A stretch of DNA of 64,000 bases from Hassallia byssoidea VB512170 (GCF_000817785.2 NZ_JTCM02000005.1:1-64000), one strand, 5' to 3'. Positions 8,618-17,883 are shown, counted from the stretch's first letter. The notes: a model not told the origin generated them from the letters alone. Translations and numbers: made by a program.

Positions 8618-8944
8618 ATGAAAAGCTGGATAAAAAACTGGTTCTCTAATTTAGAGGTTTTGCAAAATCCTATAGTAGTAGATGGGATAGATTACTGGTC
8701 AGTAGAAAATTTCTATGCTGCATCTAAAAGTTTGGACGTAAAAGAGAAGATGCATATTGCATTACTTCCCCCCGATGCCGCCAAAAAATATGCCTTAAAG
8801 GTGGCACTTCGTCCTGATTGGGAACAAGTAAAGTTAAGCATTATGCTAAGAGGCTTACTCGCCAAATTCAGTCCGGGTAGCAATTGGCATAACGAATTGA
8901 TAGAAACTGGGGGCGAGGAACTGATAGAGTTTTCAAAAAAGTGA
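8618..8944 (+). CDS. NADAR-family (YbiA-like) protein, apparently C-terminally short
   Basis: The 108-aa product carries the NADAR signature: WFSNLEVLQNPIVVDGIDYWSVENFY, RPDWEQVKLSIMLRGLLAKF and LIETGGEELIEF, the last being the usual TGxxxLVE. NADAR proteins bind or hydrolyse ADP-ribose derivatives; some remove ADP-ribose from DNA and act as antitoxins to DarT-like enzymes. The conserved end of the family (about D-x-x-W-G after LVE) is missing, because the frame stops right after FSKK. The protein may therefore be truncated. ATG 8618 is preferred over GTG 8600. No DarT-like partner is visible. Confidence 0.75.
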   Translation: MKSWIKNWFSNLEVLQNPIVVDGIDYWSVENFYAASKSLDVKEKMHIALLPPDAAKKYALKVALRPDWEQVKLSIMLRGLLAKFSPGSNWHNELIETGGEELIEFSKK

Positions 8945-9344
8945 GGTCACATTTAGAAAAGTGCGTACACCTACATTAGGTGACAAAAAATTATAGTCAA
9001 TAGTCGCTGTGGATATATTGAACGCACCCACAGCACTTATATTTATTCAAATCTTATGTTAAGATATTGAGCAAAAATGCCCGAGCGGAAGACTGTGCAA
9101 ATCGGACGCGATCGCCGTTGATGTTCTCTCAGCAATACGAAAACCAAAAGCTGATAACATTCTCTAAAATCCTCAGCATGAACGTTGGTACTTGCGCGTA
9201 GCCCGATCAGTGTAACTGACACTCACTATTGGTTAAATATCACTACATTAGTACAATAACTCTACAAGATATTTAACAAAATACAGCATTTAAATCACTA
9301 CATCTGCTGTGCAGGTAATTTTGTTAACAAGAAGATATTAAACC
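8945..9344. other. Intergenic region, no gene seen
   Basis: About 400 bp without an open frame. It holds one HIP1-like GCGATCGC near 9108 and otherwise AT-rich DNA. No terminator with a clear T tract follows the NADAR gene. Confidence 0.4.
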
Positions 9345-10673
9345 ATGAAACCAGGATTTTATGCCGTTATAGGTAATAGCGATTATATTAAGATAAATAA
9401 CCGAAAAGTTCCTATTTGGGAGTTATTAGAGCATCAGCCTACAGGCTGGTTGTGTTCGCTGCAAACCAGACCTGAAGTAATCCCAGAAAACACACCAATT
9501 ATATGGGACTGTGGTGCATATAGCTATAGAGAACAAGATTATCCCACTATAAACGGCAGGTATGTAGACGCATATTATGTAATTCATAAGTATCGTCTTC
9601 GTAGTAAAGCAGGTGATATTATAGTCAGTCCGGACAATTTACTCATGGGGGATAATATCAACTGGCGACGGCAATTCAATCTAGAAAATGCTACTAATTT
9701 TATCAAAGCAGCAGATTCCCTTCCTGACAGAATCCCAATGGCGACCATCCACGGGTTATCATTGCAAGAGAAATTATCTAACGCGATCGCACTATATACG
9801 ATGGGCTATCGTCACCTGGGGATAGGGGGGTTAGTGCGATCGGCTAGCGACTATTCGGGCAACTTGCAAATCATCCGGGCTATAGTCGAAAAACTACGTT
9901 CTGTTGATTCTAGTGTCCACTTGCACGTTTTTGGGTTATGCGCTCCCAAGTACGCCTCGGCATTCCAGGAAATGAATTTAAGCTTTGATGGTTCAACCCA
10001 TGCACGCACAGCATTTACAGAAGGCATCTTCCTTATCAACAGCGGGAAAGATATAGTTAGATATCCCCTTTCTCATGCGCCCAGATGTCTGTGTCGAGTA
10101 TGCCAAATGGTTAAAAAATATGGGATAAACCCCCATTACTGGGGCAAAGGACGCAATCACGATTCAGCAAGGATGGCTCATAATTTAAATCAGTTATTAG
10201 TTACAATCGATAATATCAGCAACCACGAAAGAATTTACCTGATATCCGGTTGTGGTAAGCAGTTATATCACCCAGCCCCTGCACGCGAACTATATTGCTC
10301 GCAGCTGTTCCAAGCTAGCCGAGATTATGTCCAAAATCTCAATGCTAAATGGTTTATCCTGTCACCTCTCCACCATACTATTCACCCCAATCAATTAATC
10401 CAACCTTACGACAAGTCTCCTCACTCTATGTCAGAGGATGAACGTAGCGCCTGGGCTACGACTGTCACCCAACAGCTTGTACAAATCGCAGCGGATGAAG
10501 ATACAGAATTTGTATTCCTCACAGGCAGATTGTATCGGGAGAAGGTAATTTTTCAAACGCGATCGCATGGTTACAAAACAAGGACGATAGCAAATAACCT
10601 GGGAATTGGACAAAAGCTAGCTTGGCTCAAAGCACAGATATTAGTAAACAGACAACAGACGCTCAATTTATAA
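9345..10673 (+). CDS. dpdA: DpdA-like 7-deazapurine DNA transglycosylase fused to a DUF6884-like domain
   Basis: The first 290 residues of this 442-aa protein follow the tRNA-guanine transglycosylase barrel. WDCGAYSY at D55 matches the DSGAF site. MNLSFDGSTHAR with D215 matches the nucleophile region. CLCRVC (C248, C250, C253) with a later histidine is the TGT zinc site. HVFGLCAPKYA is typical of the DpdA branch, which exchanges guanine in DNA for a 7-deazaguanine. From about residue 300, YLISGCGKQLYHPAPARELY and WFILSPLHHTIHP match the DUF6884 family. No precursor-synthesis (que/fol) or other dpd genes are visible nearby, so the base would have to come from the host. The role may be DNA modification or self-protection. 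Confidence 0.75.
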   Translation: MKPGFYAVIGNSDYIKINNRKVPIWELLEHQPTGWLCSLQTRPEVIPENTPIIWDCGAYSYREQDYPTINGRYVDAYYVIHKYRLRSKAGDIIVSPDNLLMGDNINWRRQFNLENATNFIKAADSLPDRIPMATIHGLSLQEKLSNAIALYTMGYRHLGIGGLVRSASDYSGNLQIIRAIVEKLRSVDSSVHLHVFGLCAPKYASAFQEMNLSFDGSTHARTAFTEGIFLINSGKDIVRYPLSHAPRCLCRVCQMVKKYGINPHYWGKGRNHDSARMAHNLNQLLVTIDNISNHERIYLISGCGKQLYHPAPARELYCSQLFQASRDYVQNLNAKWFILSPLHHTIHPNQLIQPYDKSPHSMSEDERSAWATTVTQQLVQIAADEDTEFVFLTGRLYREKVIFQTRSHGYKTRTIANNLGIGQKLAWLKAQILVNRQQTLNL

Positions 10674-10777
10674 TTTATAAACTTAAAACCTTCACCAAAA
10701 ATACACGCTATCTTTATTACCTGATTAAGGAAAAATAATTTATACGGAATAAGATAGTTGTAAAAACCAAGTGCTGT

Positions 10778-11626
10778 ATGAACAAACATACGGTAATTTT
10801 TTTTATGAGCAGTACAATTGACATAGGAGAAAGGTTCGGTTGTTGGGAAGTATTGAACAACCGAGGTAAAAGAATTCCCTGCCTTTGTCACGGCTGTGGA
10901 ACAGAAAAGTTAATATATAAAAGCTCACTCAAAAACGGAAAGTCAACTAGTTGTGGTTGCCAGAGGAGAAACGAACCAATTGCAGCTGGAACACAATTTG
11001 ATAGGCTAACAGTGGTAGATGGAATTGAGACAAAAGGAAAAGATGGTCAATACCAAGTATTAGTTCAGTGTAGTTGCGGCATTCAGAAGTACGTAAATAA
11101 CAACTGTCTTTTGAATGGACTCACTCGAAGCTGCGGTTGCTTGCAGAAAGAGAGCAGAAGAAAGCATGGTAAAGGCAAAATCCCCAGCCATGAATACCGA
11201 GCTTGGATATACATCAAACGAGTCTGCTATGACTTGAACCACCCTTACTACAAGATATATGGCGGTTGCGGCATCAAAGTAGCACCAGAATGGCAAAATA
11301 ACTTTGAACAGTTTGAGCGCGACATGGGACTAGCACCCCCAGGTACTGTTTTGTATCGCATCGACCTAGAAGGGGATTTTGCCCCTGGTAACTGCCAGTG
11401 GATAGAACGAAAAACCCATCAGCAACATATCCATCAAATGGCAGTTAGAAAAATCTTCTTCCCACAAAAGAACAAGGAAATACCACAGCCACAAAAAGCA
11501 AAGCAAGCTTCTTTAATCAAAGATATCCAAAAAGCTCATGCATCCGGGGAAGCTAACGTCAGCAAGCTAGCAGCACAATACGGAGTAAGCACGGCTGAAG
11601 TGATTAATCTTCTCGTACTATATTAA
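10778..11626 (+). CDS. Zinc-ribbon/AP2-HNH-type phage-like DNA-binding protein
   Basis: Two zinc-ribbon-like repeats (CHGCG...SCGC at about residues 39-60 and CSCG...SCGC at about 99-120) precede a stretch typical of phage HNH/AP2 homing-endonuclease relatives: YRAWIYIKRVCYD, YYKIYGGCGIKVAPEW, then YRIDLEGDFAPGNCQWIER. The C-terminus carries a small helix-turn-helix (SKLAAQYGVSTAEV). Such proteins bind DNA and often act in mobile elements. The catalytic HNH histidines are not obvious, so nuclease activity is uncertain. ATG 10805 (MSSTIDIGERFG) may be the true start, since the first nine codons look like leader. Confidence 0.65.
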   Translation: MNKHTVIFFMSSTIDIGERFGCWEVLNNRGKRIPCLCHGCGTEKLIYKSSLKNGKSTSCGCQRRNEPIAAGTQFDRLTVVDGIETKGKDGQYQVLVQCSCGIQKYVNNNCLLNGLTRSCGCLQKESRRKHGKGKIPSHEYRAWIYIKRVCYDLNHPYYKIYGGCGIKVAPEWQNNFEQFERDMGLAPPGTVLYRIDLEGDFAPGNCQWIERKTHQQHIHQMAVRKIFFPQKNKEIPQPQKAKQASLIKDIQKAHASGEANVSKLAAQYGVSTAEVINLLVLY

Positions 11627-11697
11627 TAACAATATGTCAATCGTTAAAGTAGCTAATAATACTCTACCAGCAGTAGTTTATTAGTGGACATTGCCAG

Positions 11698-11913
11698 ATG
11701 TTTTGGCGCTGTTGTTGTCTCTCGAAACGCAGTATTTCGACTCGTAAAGCTTATGACCGGGATGTTAAGCATTTCTTTACAATCATGTTTGGGGTAGAAT
11801 CTACTGCCGAATGAGTTATGCGTTTTTTGGCGCTACCGCAGGCGCAGGCGTTGGAATGGGTGGTGCGGTATAAAGCAACGATGATTTTGCAGGGGTTATC
11901 TATTTGCATCTAA
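11698..11913 (+). pseudogene. Tyrosine recombinase N-terminal remnant
   Basis: The frame reads KRSISTRKAYDRDVKHFF, then TGA at 11812-11814, then in the same frame FLALPQAQALEWVVRYKATM and QGLS before TAA. This is the core-binding N-terminal domain of an XerC-like integrase. It is broken by one internal stop and lacks the catalytic domain. The start at 11698 is arbitrary. It suggests a past integration or recombination event next to the parDE pair. Confidence 0.7.
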
Positions 11914-12288
11914 TCCGACGCGCAGGAAATAGTAAATGAGAATAATTTACATCTATTTTGGTGGCACTGCTCATAGTATCAGTATTTCTTAATATATAGC
12001 TCATTATTGAATCTAAGCAGAAAAGCAGAATTATCCTTCTGATATTCAAATCTAATACTTTCAATATTATTGATAAATATTCTCTATAAAATATTGATTG
12101 CTAAACCTTTTAGTTCCTGATAAAGTTCTATCTAGTTAAGAATTATTTTTACTTAACCTTCTGATGGGGTCAGTAAAAGATCGCTAACCAACTAACAACA
12201 GTAGCTAGAGAGTAGTCAACTAATCCTCCTCCCTTGACTAAATCCACCAGGTTGAACGCAGCAAGATCCTTTACTTGCAGTAAACACC

Positions 12289-12322
12289 AACCGCTGTACA
12301 CCAATCGGGTGCAGCGGTTTTA
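12289..12322 (+). terminator. Hairpin followed by a short T run
   Basis: AACCGCTG pairs with CAGCGGTT around an inner ACACC/GGGTG pairing, then TTTTAAC. The 375 bp upstream of it (11914-12288) holds no open frame, so a small untranslated RNA could end here, or it may insulate parDE from upstream transcription. Confidence 0.5.
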
Positions 12323-12551
12323 ACTATTTCTGCTAGGAGGACGTTGCTGAATTGAAGAATGAATTACGTTTGTCGTTACTTAATATTACAGTGTAGAGAA
12401 CGATTTCGTGGCTGTTTTAAGGGAAGTGAGGCGAACAAGTCCCCGTGTCGTTCCTTCCAACGTTTCATGGAGATGGACTGTTCTCTCTTCAGATCTTGCT
12501 GGCGGTAGGAATAATTGCTACCATAAAAGGAGCCTTTCATGGAGGTTTTCT

Positions 12552-12830
12552 GTGGCAACGGTAGAGAAAATTAGCGTGGCGCTACCGCCTGAGATGGTCG
12601 CCCTGGTTCGGGAGGCGGTCGAGAGCGGAGAGTATTCGAGTGCAAGCGAGGTCATCCGCGAGGCACTCCGAGCTTGGAAGTTCAAACGTAAGGTAGAGGC
12701 ACTTGAGCTTTCAGAGCTTCGGCAGCTCGTTCATGAGGGCATCTCAAGCGGACCGAGCATAGACGCCGAGCTTGTGTTCTCCCGCTTGAGAGCAAAATAC
12801 GCGGCAATGCCGAATCTTGAAGAGGTGTAA
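12552..12830 (+). CDS. parD: ParD-type antitoxin
   Basis: A GTG at 12552 sits behind GGAGG (12541-12545) and opens a 92-aa ribbon-helix-helix protein: EKISVALPPEMVALVREAV, then GEYSSASEVIREALRAW, the ParD DNA-binding fold. The C-terminal half (LSELRQLVHEGISSG) is the toxin-wrapping region. It overlaps the toxin gene by one base (TAATG), the usual type II arrangement. A longer frame from 12408 is rejected because its first 48 codons are not ParD-like. The pair is clearly richer in GC than the neighbours, which suggests recent acquisition. Confidence 0.9.
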   Translation: MATVEKISVALPPEMVALVREAVESGEYSSASEVIREALRAWKFKRKVEALELSELRQLVHEGISSGPSIDAELVFSRLRAKYAAMPNLEEV

Positions 12831-13114
12831 TGCAGCTTTCCTTTTCACCTCAAGCAGCACTCGACCTTGAAGAGATAGGGGATTACATCGCACGCGATAA
12901 TCCCGAGAGAGCACTTTCGTTCTTGGCGGAGATCGAAGCGTACTGTTATCGGGTCGCCCAGATGCCGAACGCTTTTCCCAGGCGGGAAGACCTTGCCCCA
13001 GGACTTCAAATGGCCGTTCATGGAAACTACCTCATTCTCTTCCGCGTGCAGGAACGCTCGGTTCGCATCGAACGTATTGTTCACGGTGCGCGGCGGCTCG
13101 GAGATTTAGTTTAA
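12830..13114 (+). CDS. parE: ParE/RelE-type toxin
   Basis: This 94-aa protein matches the ParE fold: LSFSPQAALDLEEIGDYIA at the N-terminus, LAEIEAYCYRVAQMPNAFPRRED in the middle, and the late strands NYLILFRVQERSVRIERIVHGARRLGDL. ParE toxins inhibit DNA gyrase; related RelE toxins cut mRNA, and sequence alone does not settle which applies. The start codon overlaps the parD stop. Together they would stabilise the element by killing plasmid-free cells. Confidence 0.9.
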   Translation: MQLSFSPQAALDLEEIGDYIARDNPERALSFLAEIEAYCYRVAQMPNAFPRREDLAPGLQMAVHGNYLILFRVQERSVRIERIVHGARRLGDLV

Positions 13115-13436
13115 AGGGTCACTTTGATGACCCTCTACGACGGTATACCGAGGAACGATCTCCCATATCGTTCCTTTCTAAGAAAATGTTTTAAAAGTGG
13201 GGGGCTATCGTAAGAAAGCTCACGCTTGCTTAAGCTGAAAGATTGAAGACATCAGCACGCCCGTCAGAAAATTTTCTCACTCGTTTTAAATCACAGTGTC
13301 CCTGCATTAAGATGAGGCGCTCTCATGTCCGGGATTGGCGGAGATCACCAGAGTCAAATATAGCTATAGAAGCTATTTTTTACATCCTTAATCACTGCAT
13401 AAAGCTACGCTTGCACTCCTGACGGCATAACCCATC
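13115..13436. other. Intergenic region before a strong terminator
   Basis: No open frame of note. The stretch ends in a strong intrinsic terminator at 13437, so an RNA transcribed rightwards across this region would stop there. No RNA family is recognised. Confidence 0.35.
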
Positions 13437-13472
13437 AATCATCGTCTCCTATTTAGAGGACGATGATTTTTT
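13437..13472 (+). terminator. Rho-independent terminator without an adjacent gene
   Basis: AATCATCGTC pairs with GACGATGATT and is followed by seven T residues. The nearest upstream gene (parE) ends 322 bp earlier. Confidence 0.75.
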
Positions 13473-13560
13473 TAATTCAATATTAGTACAAGCCGTCGTA
13501 GTAATAACCACAACACAAGCTAATGCCTTTCTGATTAAACATAGAACAAGCATTATTCAC

Positions 13561-16287
13561 ATGAAACCAAATCAACCTAAATGGCTTGCTCCCAATCAAT
13601 TAGTTTATTCCAAACAACACGGTGTTATTCACATCGCAGCCATCATTGATGAAAACCTTTACTTCAAGAAAGGCAATGTTAGCCAAATTATCTTTAACTG
13701 GCAACAAGAAGTCCAAGATGGGAAACTCTTACCCATTAACGAAGCACCATGCGGTAAAAGTATCCTCTATCAAGAGATAGCAGCTATCCTTGATGGAGCT
13801 GGAAAACTACAAAGCTGTGATATAATACCAGCAAAAGAAGCACAAATTTATCCTATACCAGATGATATTCACAGAGCGGTTAAAGATGCTCTAGTTAAAT
13901 CAGGAATCACTCAGTTATATTCCCATCAAATCGAAGCGTGGTCAGCTTACAAGCAATCTTCAGATATCATCCTCCAAACTCCTACAAGCAGTGGTAAAAG
14001 CATATCTTTCCTGATTCCAGTTATGCACGAATGCCTTAAAGGTAAATCGGCTTTGGTGTTCTTTAACCTCAAAGCGCTTGCAAAAGACCAGGAGGATAAA
14101 ATTCGCTTGTTTGTTAGCTATTTAAATGAAGAAGTTCGTCCGCAAGTTATTAACATCAATGGGGATATACCGCCTCAAGAACGCAAACAACTTTACAGCA
14201 ATAAACCGTCAATTGTATGCGTCACACCTGATGTTTGGAACCACGAGTTAAACAATTTCCAATACGACTCAAATTGGGGATTTAGAGAAACAATCAGAAA
14301 TATCTCAATTATTGTCTGTGACGAAATGCACTTTTATTCGGGCATCTTTGGGGCGCATTTTGCATTGCTTAATCGCCGCACCCAACTAATGATGGAAATT
14401 GCTGGAAATGAACTATCAAATTTGAAGTATATCTTTGCTTCAGCAACAATTAGTAACAGCAGGGAAATAGCCCAAAAGCTATCCAATCGAGTAGGACAAA
14501 ACAACTTTACTATTATTGACCAAAGTGGGGCGAACCGCTCAGAAATCACCTTCCTTAGCCTCAAACCACGAAACAATACCGTATACCAAACTGCCCAGAT
14601 AGCAGCATTGCTTGTAAGCAGAGGCATCGTTGGAATTTGCTTCTGCGATAACCGCGCTCTGGTCAAAGTTTTAACCAATAGTATCCGTAAAGCCCTAACC
14701 GAGATGCAACTAGCCCACCTTGGAGAAACCATTTCTGCATTTTATGGAAGTATGAAGCCAAACCAGAGGAACAAAATTGTTACAGATATACAATTAGGAA
14801 AGGTTAAATTCATAGTCTCAACCTCCGCCCTTGAAGCTGGTTTGGATATCGGCTCCATTGACGCAACCGTCGTACACAGCTATCCCGGTTCAATTCTAGC
14901 CTTTCGCCAACGGGCAGGAAGATCTGGCAGGCAAAAAGAAGGATTGTTGATATTTATACCATCCAAAAGGTCAATTATGGATGGATATTATGCCTTGCAC
15001 CCGGAAAGGCTGTTATCTGATCCTCCAGAAATAATCAATTTCAACCACAACTACGAAACCATCCTCTCACAGCACATTCTCGCCTGCTGCAAGGAAAATA
15101 AACCGACGCTAGCTCAAATTAGCCGTCATTTTGGTAGTCTTGGTGAAGCGATCGCAAAACAGTTGATTGGGGAAAACAAAATAAGTTTCAGCTATAACCA
15201 GAAAATAGCTACCAATCGCAGTCAGGGTTACGTACACTCAAATATCAAAGTCAGGGGTAATACTGACAGAAACGTCGGGTATGTGAACCTTGACAGTGGG
15301 GAAGAATTCGAGGTAAGCAGTACCTCTACAGCATTGCGAGAAGTCTATCCAGGCGCGATTTATCCTGCTCAAGACTTCGATGGTAATCCTGTATGGTACA
15401 AATCCATTGAACTAAACCTTAGCGAAGGGAAAGCTTGTCTCAAGCCAATTGGCACTACTAGCCAGTTTACCCGCGCTTTGGGTGTCCTGGAGTTTGAAGA
15501 AATCAAGCTTGCTCTTGAGAATAAAATTGTCAGGTTCCCTCAAGGTGCAATTAGGTTTACGCCAGTTGTTGCCCTAATCAAGCAAGAGATTTACGGCTAT
15601 AACTTGTACAGACGAGAACTAAAATGGACTTGCATTAACAACAAATGCAAAAATTATAATTCAAACTTGCACGTACATTTACAAACTTGTCCTACGTGCA
15701 ATAACCAACTCTTTGAAAAAGAAACTATCGAACTCATGGAGGAAAATAAGTATAAGGAAATACTCGCTATAAGCTACAATACTTTCTGCATCAGAGTTGA
15801 AGTTAATCCAGAAGCAAAGAAACACTTTGCAGATGTAGTTAGTAATTTTAGAAAAGAAATTCTCAAAAAACAGAAATACATCCCTCAAGAAGAGAAAGAA
15901 CTATTCGACAATAATGAAAACGACACCTGTATTCATACTCTGGCACATCAACTAATTCTGAGCTTACCACTTGTCGAACATGGCGCAAACAGTCGAGATT
16001 TAGATTTCATGCTAGTAAAAACAGCTAATAAACCCTATACTATAGGCTACTTCTTCGACACCTGTGAACATGGCACGGGAATGTGTGATACCCTCATCAA
16101 ATACTTAGAAACAGCTTTTATGAAAGCTAAGTTTCTAGTGGAAAACTGTCCCTGTAAGTACGGATGTTCCTCTTGTACAACTATTCATCGCTGTCCTGAA
16201 GATAACAAAGCGTTGTTTAAACCAATTGGATTATTCCTACTTGATGAAATAACCAAATCATCGGAAACAATCACCTTTAATCAGTAA
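13561..16287 (+). CDS. MrfA/YprA-like superfamily 2 helicase with DUF1998 zinc cluster
   Basis: The 908-aa protein has a full DEAD/DEAH helicase core: PTSSGKS (residues 142-147), CDEMHFY with D254-E255, SALEAGLDIG, and the motif VI region FRQRAGRSGR. The C-terminus carries the four-cysteine DUF1998 cluster CPCKYGCSSC (C863, C865, C869, C872) after HGANSRDLD and CEHGTGMCD. This layout is that of YprA/MrfA, a 3'-5' DNA helicase involved in mitomycin-type lesion repair; DUF1998 helicases also occur in defence systems such as DISARM. No DISARM partners are seen here. A terminator follows at 16297. Confidence 0.85.
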   Translation: MKPNQPKWLAPNQLVYSKQHGVIHIAAIIDENLYFKKGNVSQIIFNWQQEVQDGKLLPINEAPCGKSILYQEIAAILDGAGKLQSCDIIPAKEAQIYPIPDDIHRAVKDALVKSGITQLYSHQIEAWSAYKQSSDIILQTPTSSGKSISFLIPVMHECLKGKSALVFFNLKALAKDQEDKIRLFVSYLNEEVRPQVININGDIPPQERKQLYSNKPSIVCVTPDVWNHELNNFQYDSNWGFRETIRNISIIVCDEMHFYSGIFGAHFALLNRRTQLMMEIAGNELSNLKYIFASATISNSREIAQKLSNRVGQNNFTIIDQSGANRSEITFLSLKPRNNTVYQTAQIAALLVSRGIVGICFCDNRALVKVLTNSIRKALTEMQLAHLGETISAFYGSMKPNQRNKIVTDIQLGKVKFIVSTSALEAGLDIGSIDATVVHSYPGSILAFRQRAGRSGRQKEGLLIFIPSKRSIMDGYYALHPERLLSDPPEIINFNHNYETILSQHILACCKENKPTLAQISRHFGSLGEAIAKQLIGENKISFSYNQKIATNRSQGYVHSNIKVRGNTDRNVGYVNLDSGEEFEVSSTSTALREVYPGAIYPAQDFDGNPVWYKSIELNLSEGKACLKPIGTTSQFTRALGVLEFEEIKLALENKIVRFPQGAIRFTPVVALIKQEIYGYNLYRRELKWTCINNKCKNYNSNLHVHLQTCPTCNNQLFEKETIELMEENKYKEILAISYNTFCIRVEVNPEAKKHFADVVSNFRKEILKKQKYIPQEEKELFDNNENDTCIHTLAHQLILSLPLVEHGANSRDLDFMLVKTANKPYTIGYFFDTCEHGTGMCDTLIKYLETAFMKAKFLVENCPCKYGCSSCTTIHRCPEDNKALFKPIGLFLLDEITKSSETITFNQ

Positions 16288-16296
16288 AGTCTAAAG

Positions 16297-16330
16297 ATAG
16301 TCCTACCTAGTAATGGTGGGACTATTTTTT
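16297..16330 (+). terminator. Rho-independent terminator
   Basis: ATAGTCCTACC pairs with GGTGGGACTAT (one G-T pair), followed by TTTTT, right after the helicase stop codon. Confidence 0.8.
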
Positions 16331-16398
16331 ATTAGTAGCAAGGGAGAAACCACGTACATTGCTCACGCACGAGTTTCCGCAGTTCGTAAATAGCAGCT

Positions 16399-17145
16399 AT
16401 GTACGTTGAATTATTAGTCGATTCAAGTCAAAGCCCTAGCAGGTTTCAAATTCTTCATGCACCGACATATCTCCTGCTAGAAACCAACCTAAAATTAGGT
16501 GATTTTGTTGAATATAGTCGCATCGATTATATCATCAATTATGCTACTAACCAGGGATATGAAATCAAAATATCATATCCGGAAAACCAGACTGACAAGA
16601 AATATCCCTTACCAGCTATCAGCGATGAACTTACTGATTTGATGATTGATTACCCGTCAGATTTAAAAATGCGGACTAACGGGATGGTTTTCGAGCAGCG
16701 GGCATATCTAATGGCAAAGGTTCATCATGAGGTATGTCAAAATATCGAATCAAGAAAACTTCTTAAAGAAGCTGAATATTGGTTAGTAAATTATGCACGC
16801 GAAGTTATCGCCAATCAATGCGAATATCTACCAGATATTCTTAGCAAACTTGACCATTCAACTATTAGGTCAATGGCATTAGATACGCTAATGGTTTGGC
16901 AACCAAATTGGAAAAAAGCTATTTCTCAATATGCAGGAGAAAGATTTGAAGCAGGTAACAATGAGTTTGAAATTATCAACTATTACTATGACTACAATAA
17001 AAAGGGTAGAGAGGGAGTAATGGTGCTGTGCCGAGTAACCAAAACATTGGACAAATATTCTGAATTTCCCATCTTGCCCCTCAATCAAAATTGTACTCTT
17101 GGGACTTACCAAGTCGAAAATGCTCTAAATCAAAGATTAGCTTAA
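16399..17145 (+). CDS. Hypothetical 248-aa protein
   Basis: No known family is recognised. The protein is soluble and mixed alpha/beta; its middle is helical (RAYLMAKVHHEVCQNIESRKLLKEAEYWLVNYA). It contains no cysteine cluster or nucleotide-binding loop. It lies between the MrfA-like helicase and the primase operon, on the same strand, with a terminator on its upstream side, so it has its own promoter. Confidence 0.65.
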   Translation: MYVELLVDSSQSPSRFQILHAPTYLLLETNLKLGDFVEYSRIDYIINYATNQGYEIKISYPENQTDKKYPLPAISDELTDLMIDYPSDLKMRTNGMVFEQRAYLMAKVHHEVCQNIESRKLLKEAEYWLVNYAREVIANQCEYLPDILSKLDHSTIRSMALDTLMVWQPNWKKAISQYAGERFEAGNNEFEIINYYYDYNKKGREGVMVLCRVTKTLDKYSEFPILPLNQNCTLGTYQVENALNQRLA

Positions 17146-17286
17146 TTGCGCCGACACCATTTAAGTTTAAAAATCCCAAATATTAGTTACTTATTTGGTG
17201 TAGATATTCTTTACTCTCGGCTACTTTTGAGTCCAAACCAAAATTTTTGTCATGAATAACAACAAACCAATTGCTTAATAACAGGA

Positions 17287-17883
17287 ATGACAACACTTCA
17301 CAGTCAAACTGCCTTTTTCCATAGCCCCTCAAACTCCCCTTCAGTCAATAAAATCCAAGCCACCATAAATATGAACATTGTCAAGATAAATTCACTTGCA
17401 GAAATAGACAATATTATTGCACTCTTGTTAGGTTGGGTTGAATCGGAAATAGAAGAAGAATGCAGTCAGTTTACTCCAGGGGCAACATGGATTTATGGAG
17501 GAGATTATTATGCCATAAAAGTAAAATTACTTTTCCCCGAAGAGGTAGTAAATGCAGGCGGTGAGTCAGAATGGACTTATGAACACGAAGACTGGTACGA
17601 AAATGGAGGCGCACCCTATTTTAGTTCCTTAGGTCGTGATACGAATATTCTACTTGAAGAATGCGATCGCGTAGCGGCTCCGTTGGAGCATCGCATGGGA
17701 TTAGTGCTGGAGTGGTTCAGAAATAAAGACAACATCGGATGTCAAATACAAAAATACGAATCTGAAAAACCAGAATCATTGATTCCGGTGGTTGCTTACA
17801 CTGGCACTAATTTTAACATTCCGCGCATCAATGAGTCTTGCAACCTGTATGGCATGGCTGTTGTGGCACGGCATCAAAATTGA
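17287..17883 (+). CDS. Hypothetical 198-aa acidic protein with an in-frame repeat insertion
   Basis: No family is recognised. The protein is acidic and rich in Trp, Glu and Tyr (WVESEIEEECSQF, YEHEDWYENGG). Residues about 126-137 (CDRVAAPLEHRM) are encoded by a 36-bp GC-rich palindromic repeat at 17661-17696, which keeps the frame. ATG 17287 is the first start, but ATG 17371 (MNIVKINSLAEID) fits the folded part better, because the first 28 residues look disordered. Confidence 0.6.
   Translation: MTTLHSQTAFFHSPSNSPSVNKIQATINMNIVKINSLAEIDNIIALLLGWVESEIEEECSQFTPGATWIYGGDYYAIKVKLLFPEEVVNAGGESEWTYEHEDWYENGGAPYFSSLGRDTNILLEECDRVAAPLEHRMGLVLEWFRNKDNIGCQIQKYESEKPESLIPVVAYTGTNFNIPRINESCNLYGMAVVARHQN
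17661..17696. repeat. 36-bp palindromic repeat inside a coding frame
   Basis: ATGCGAT and ATCGCAT form the ends, and GCTCC-GTT-GGAGC forms an inner hairpin. The length is 12 codons, so the host gene stays open. Confidence 0.6.

Noticed and set aside
9060-9130. tRNA-like sequence
   Set aside because: No cloverleaf or T-loop consensus can be drawn around the GC-rich patch.
12180-12330. Signal recognition particle RNA
   Set aside because: A short stretch near 12251 is only vaguely like the SRP S-domain, and the conserved tetraloop pattern is not met.
12408-12551. N-terminal extension of the ParD antitoxin
   Set aside because: The extra 48 codons do not resemble ParD, and GTG 12552 has a good ribosome-binding site.
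13561-16287. DISARM defence locus
   Set aside because: A DUF1998 helicase is present, but no DISARM methyltransferase, phospholipase D or SNF2-type partners are next to it.
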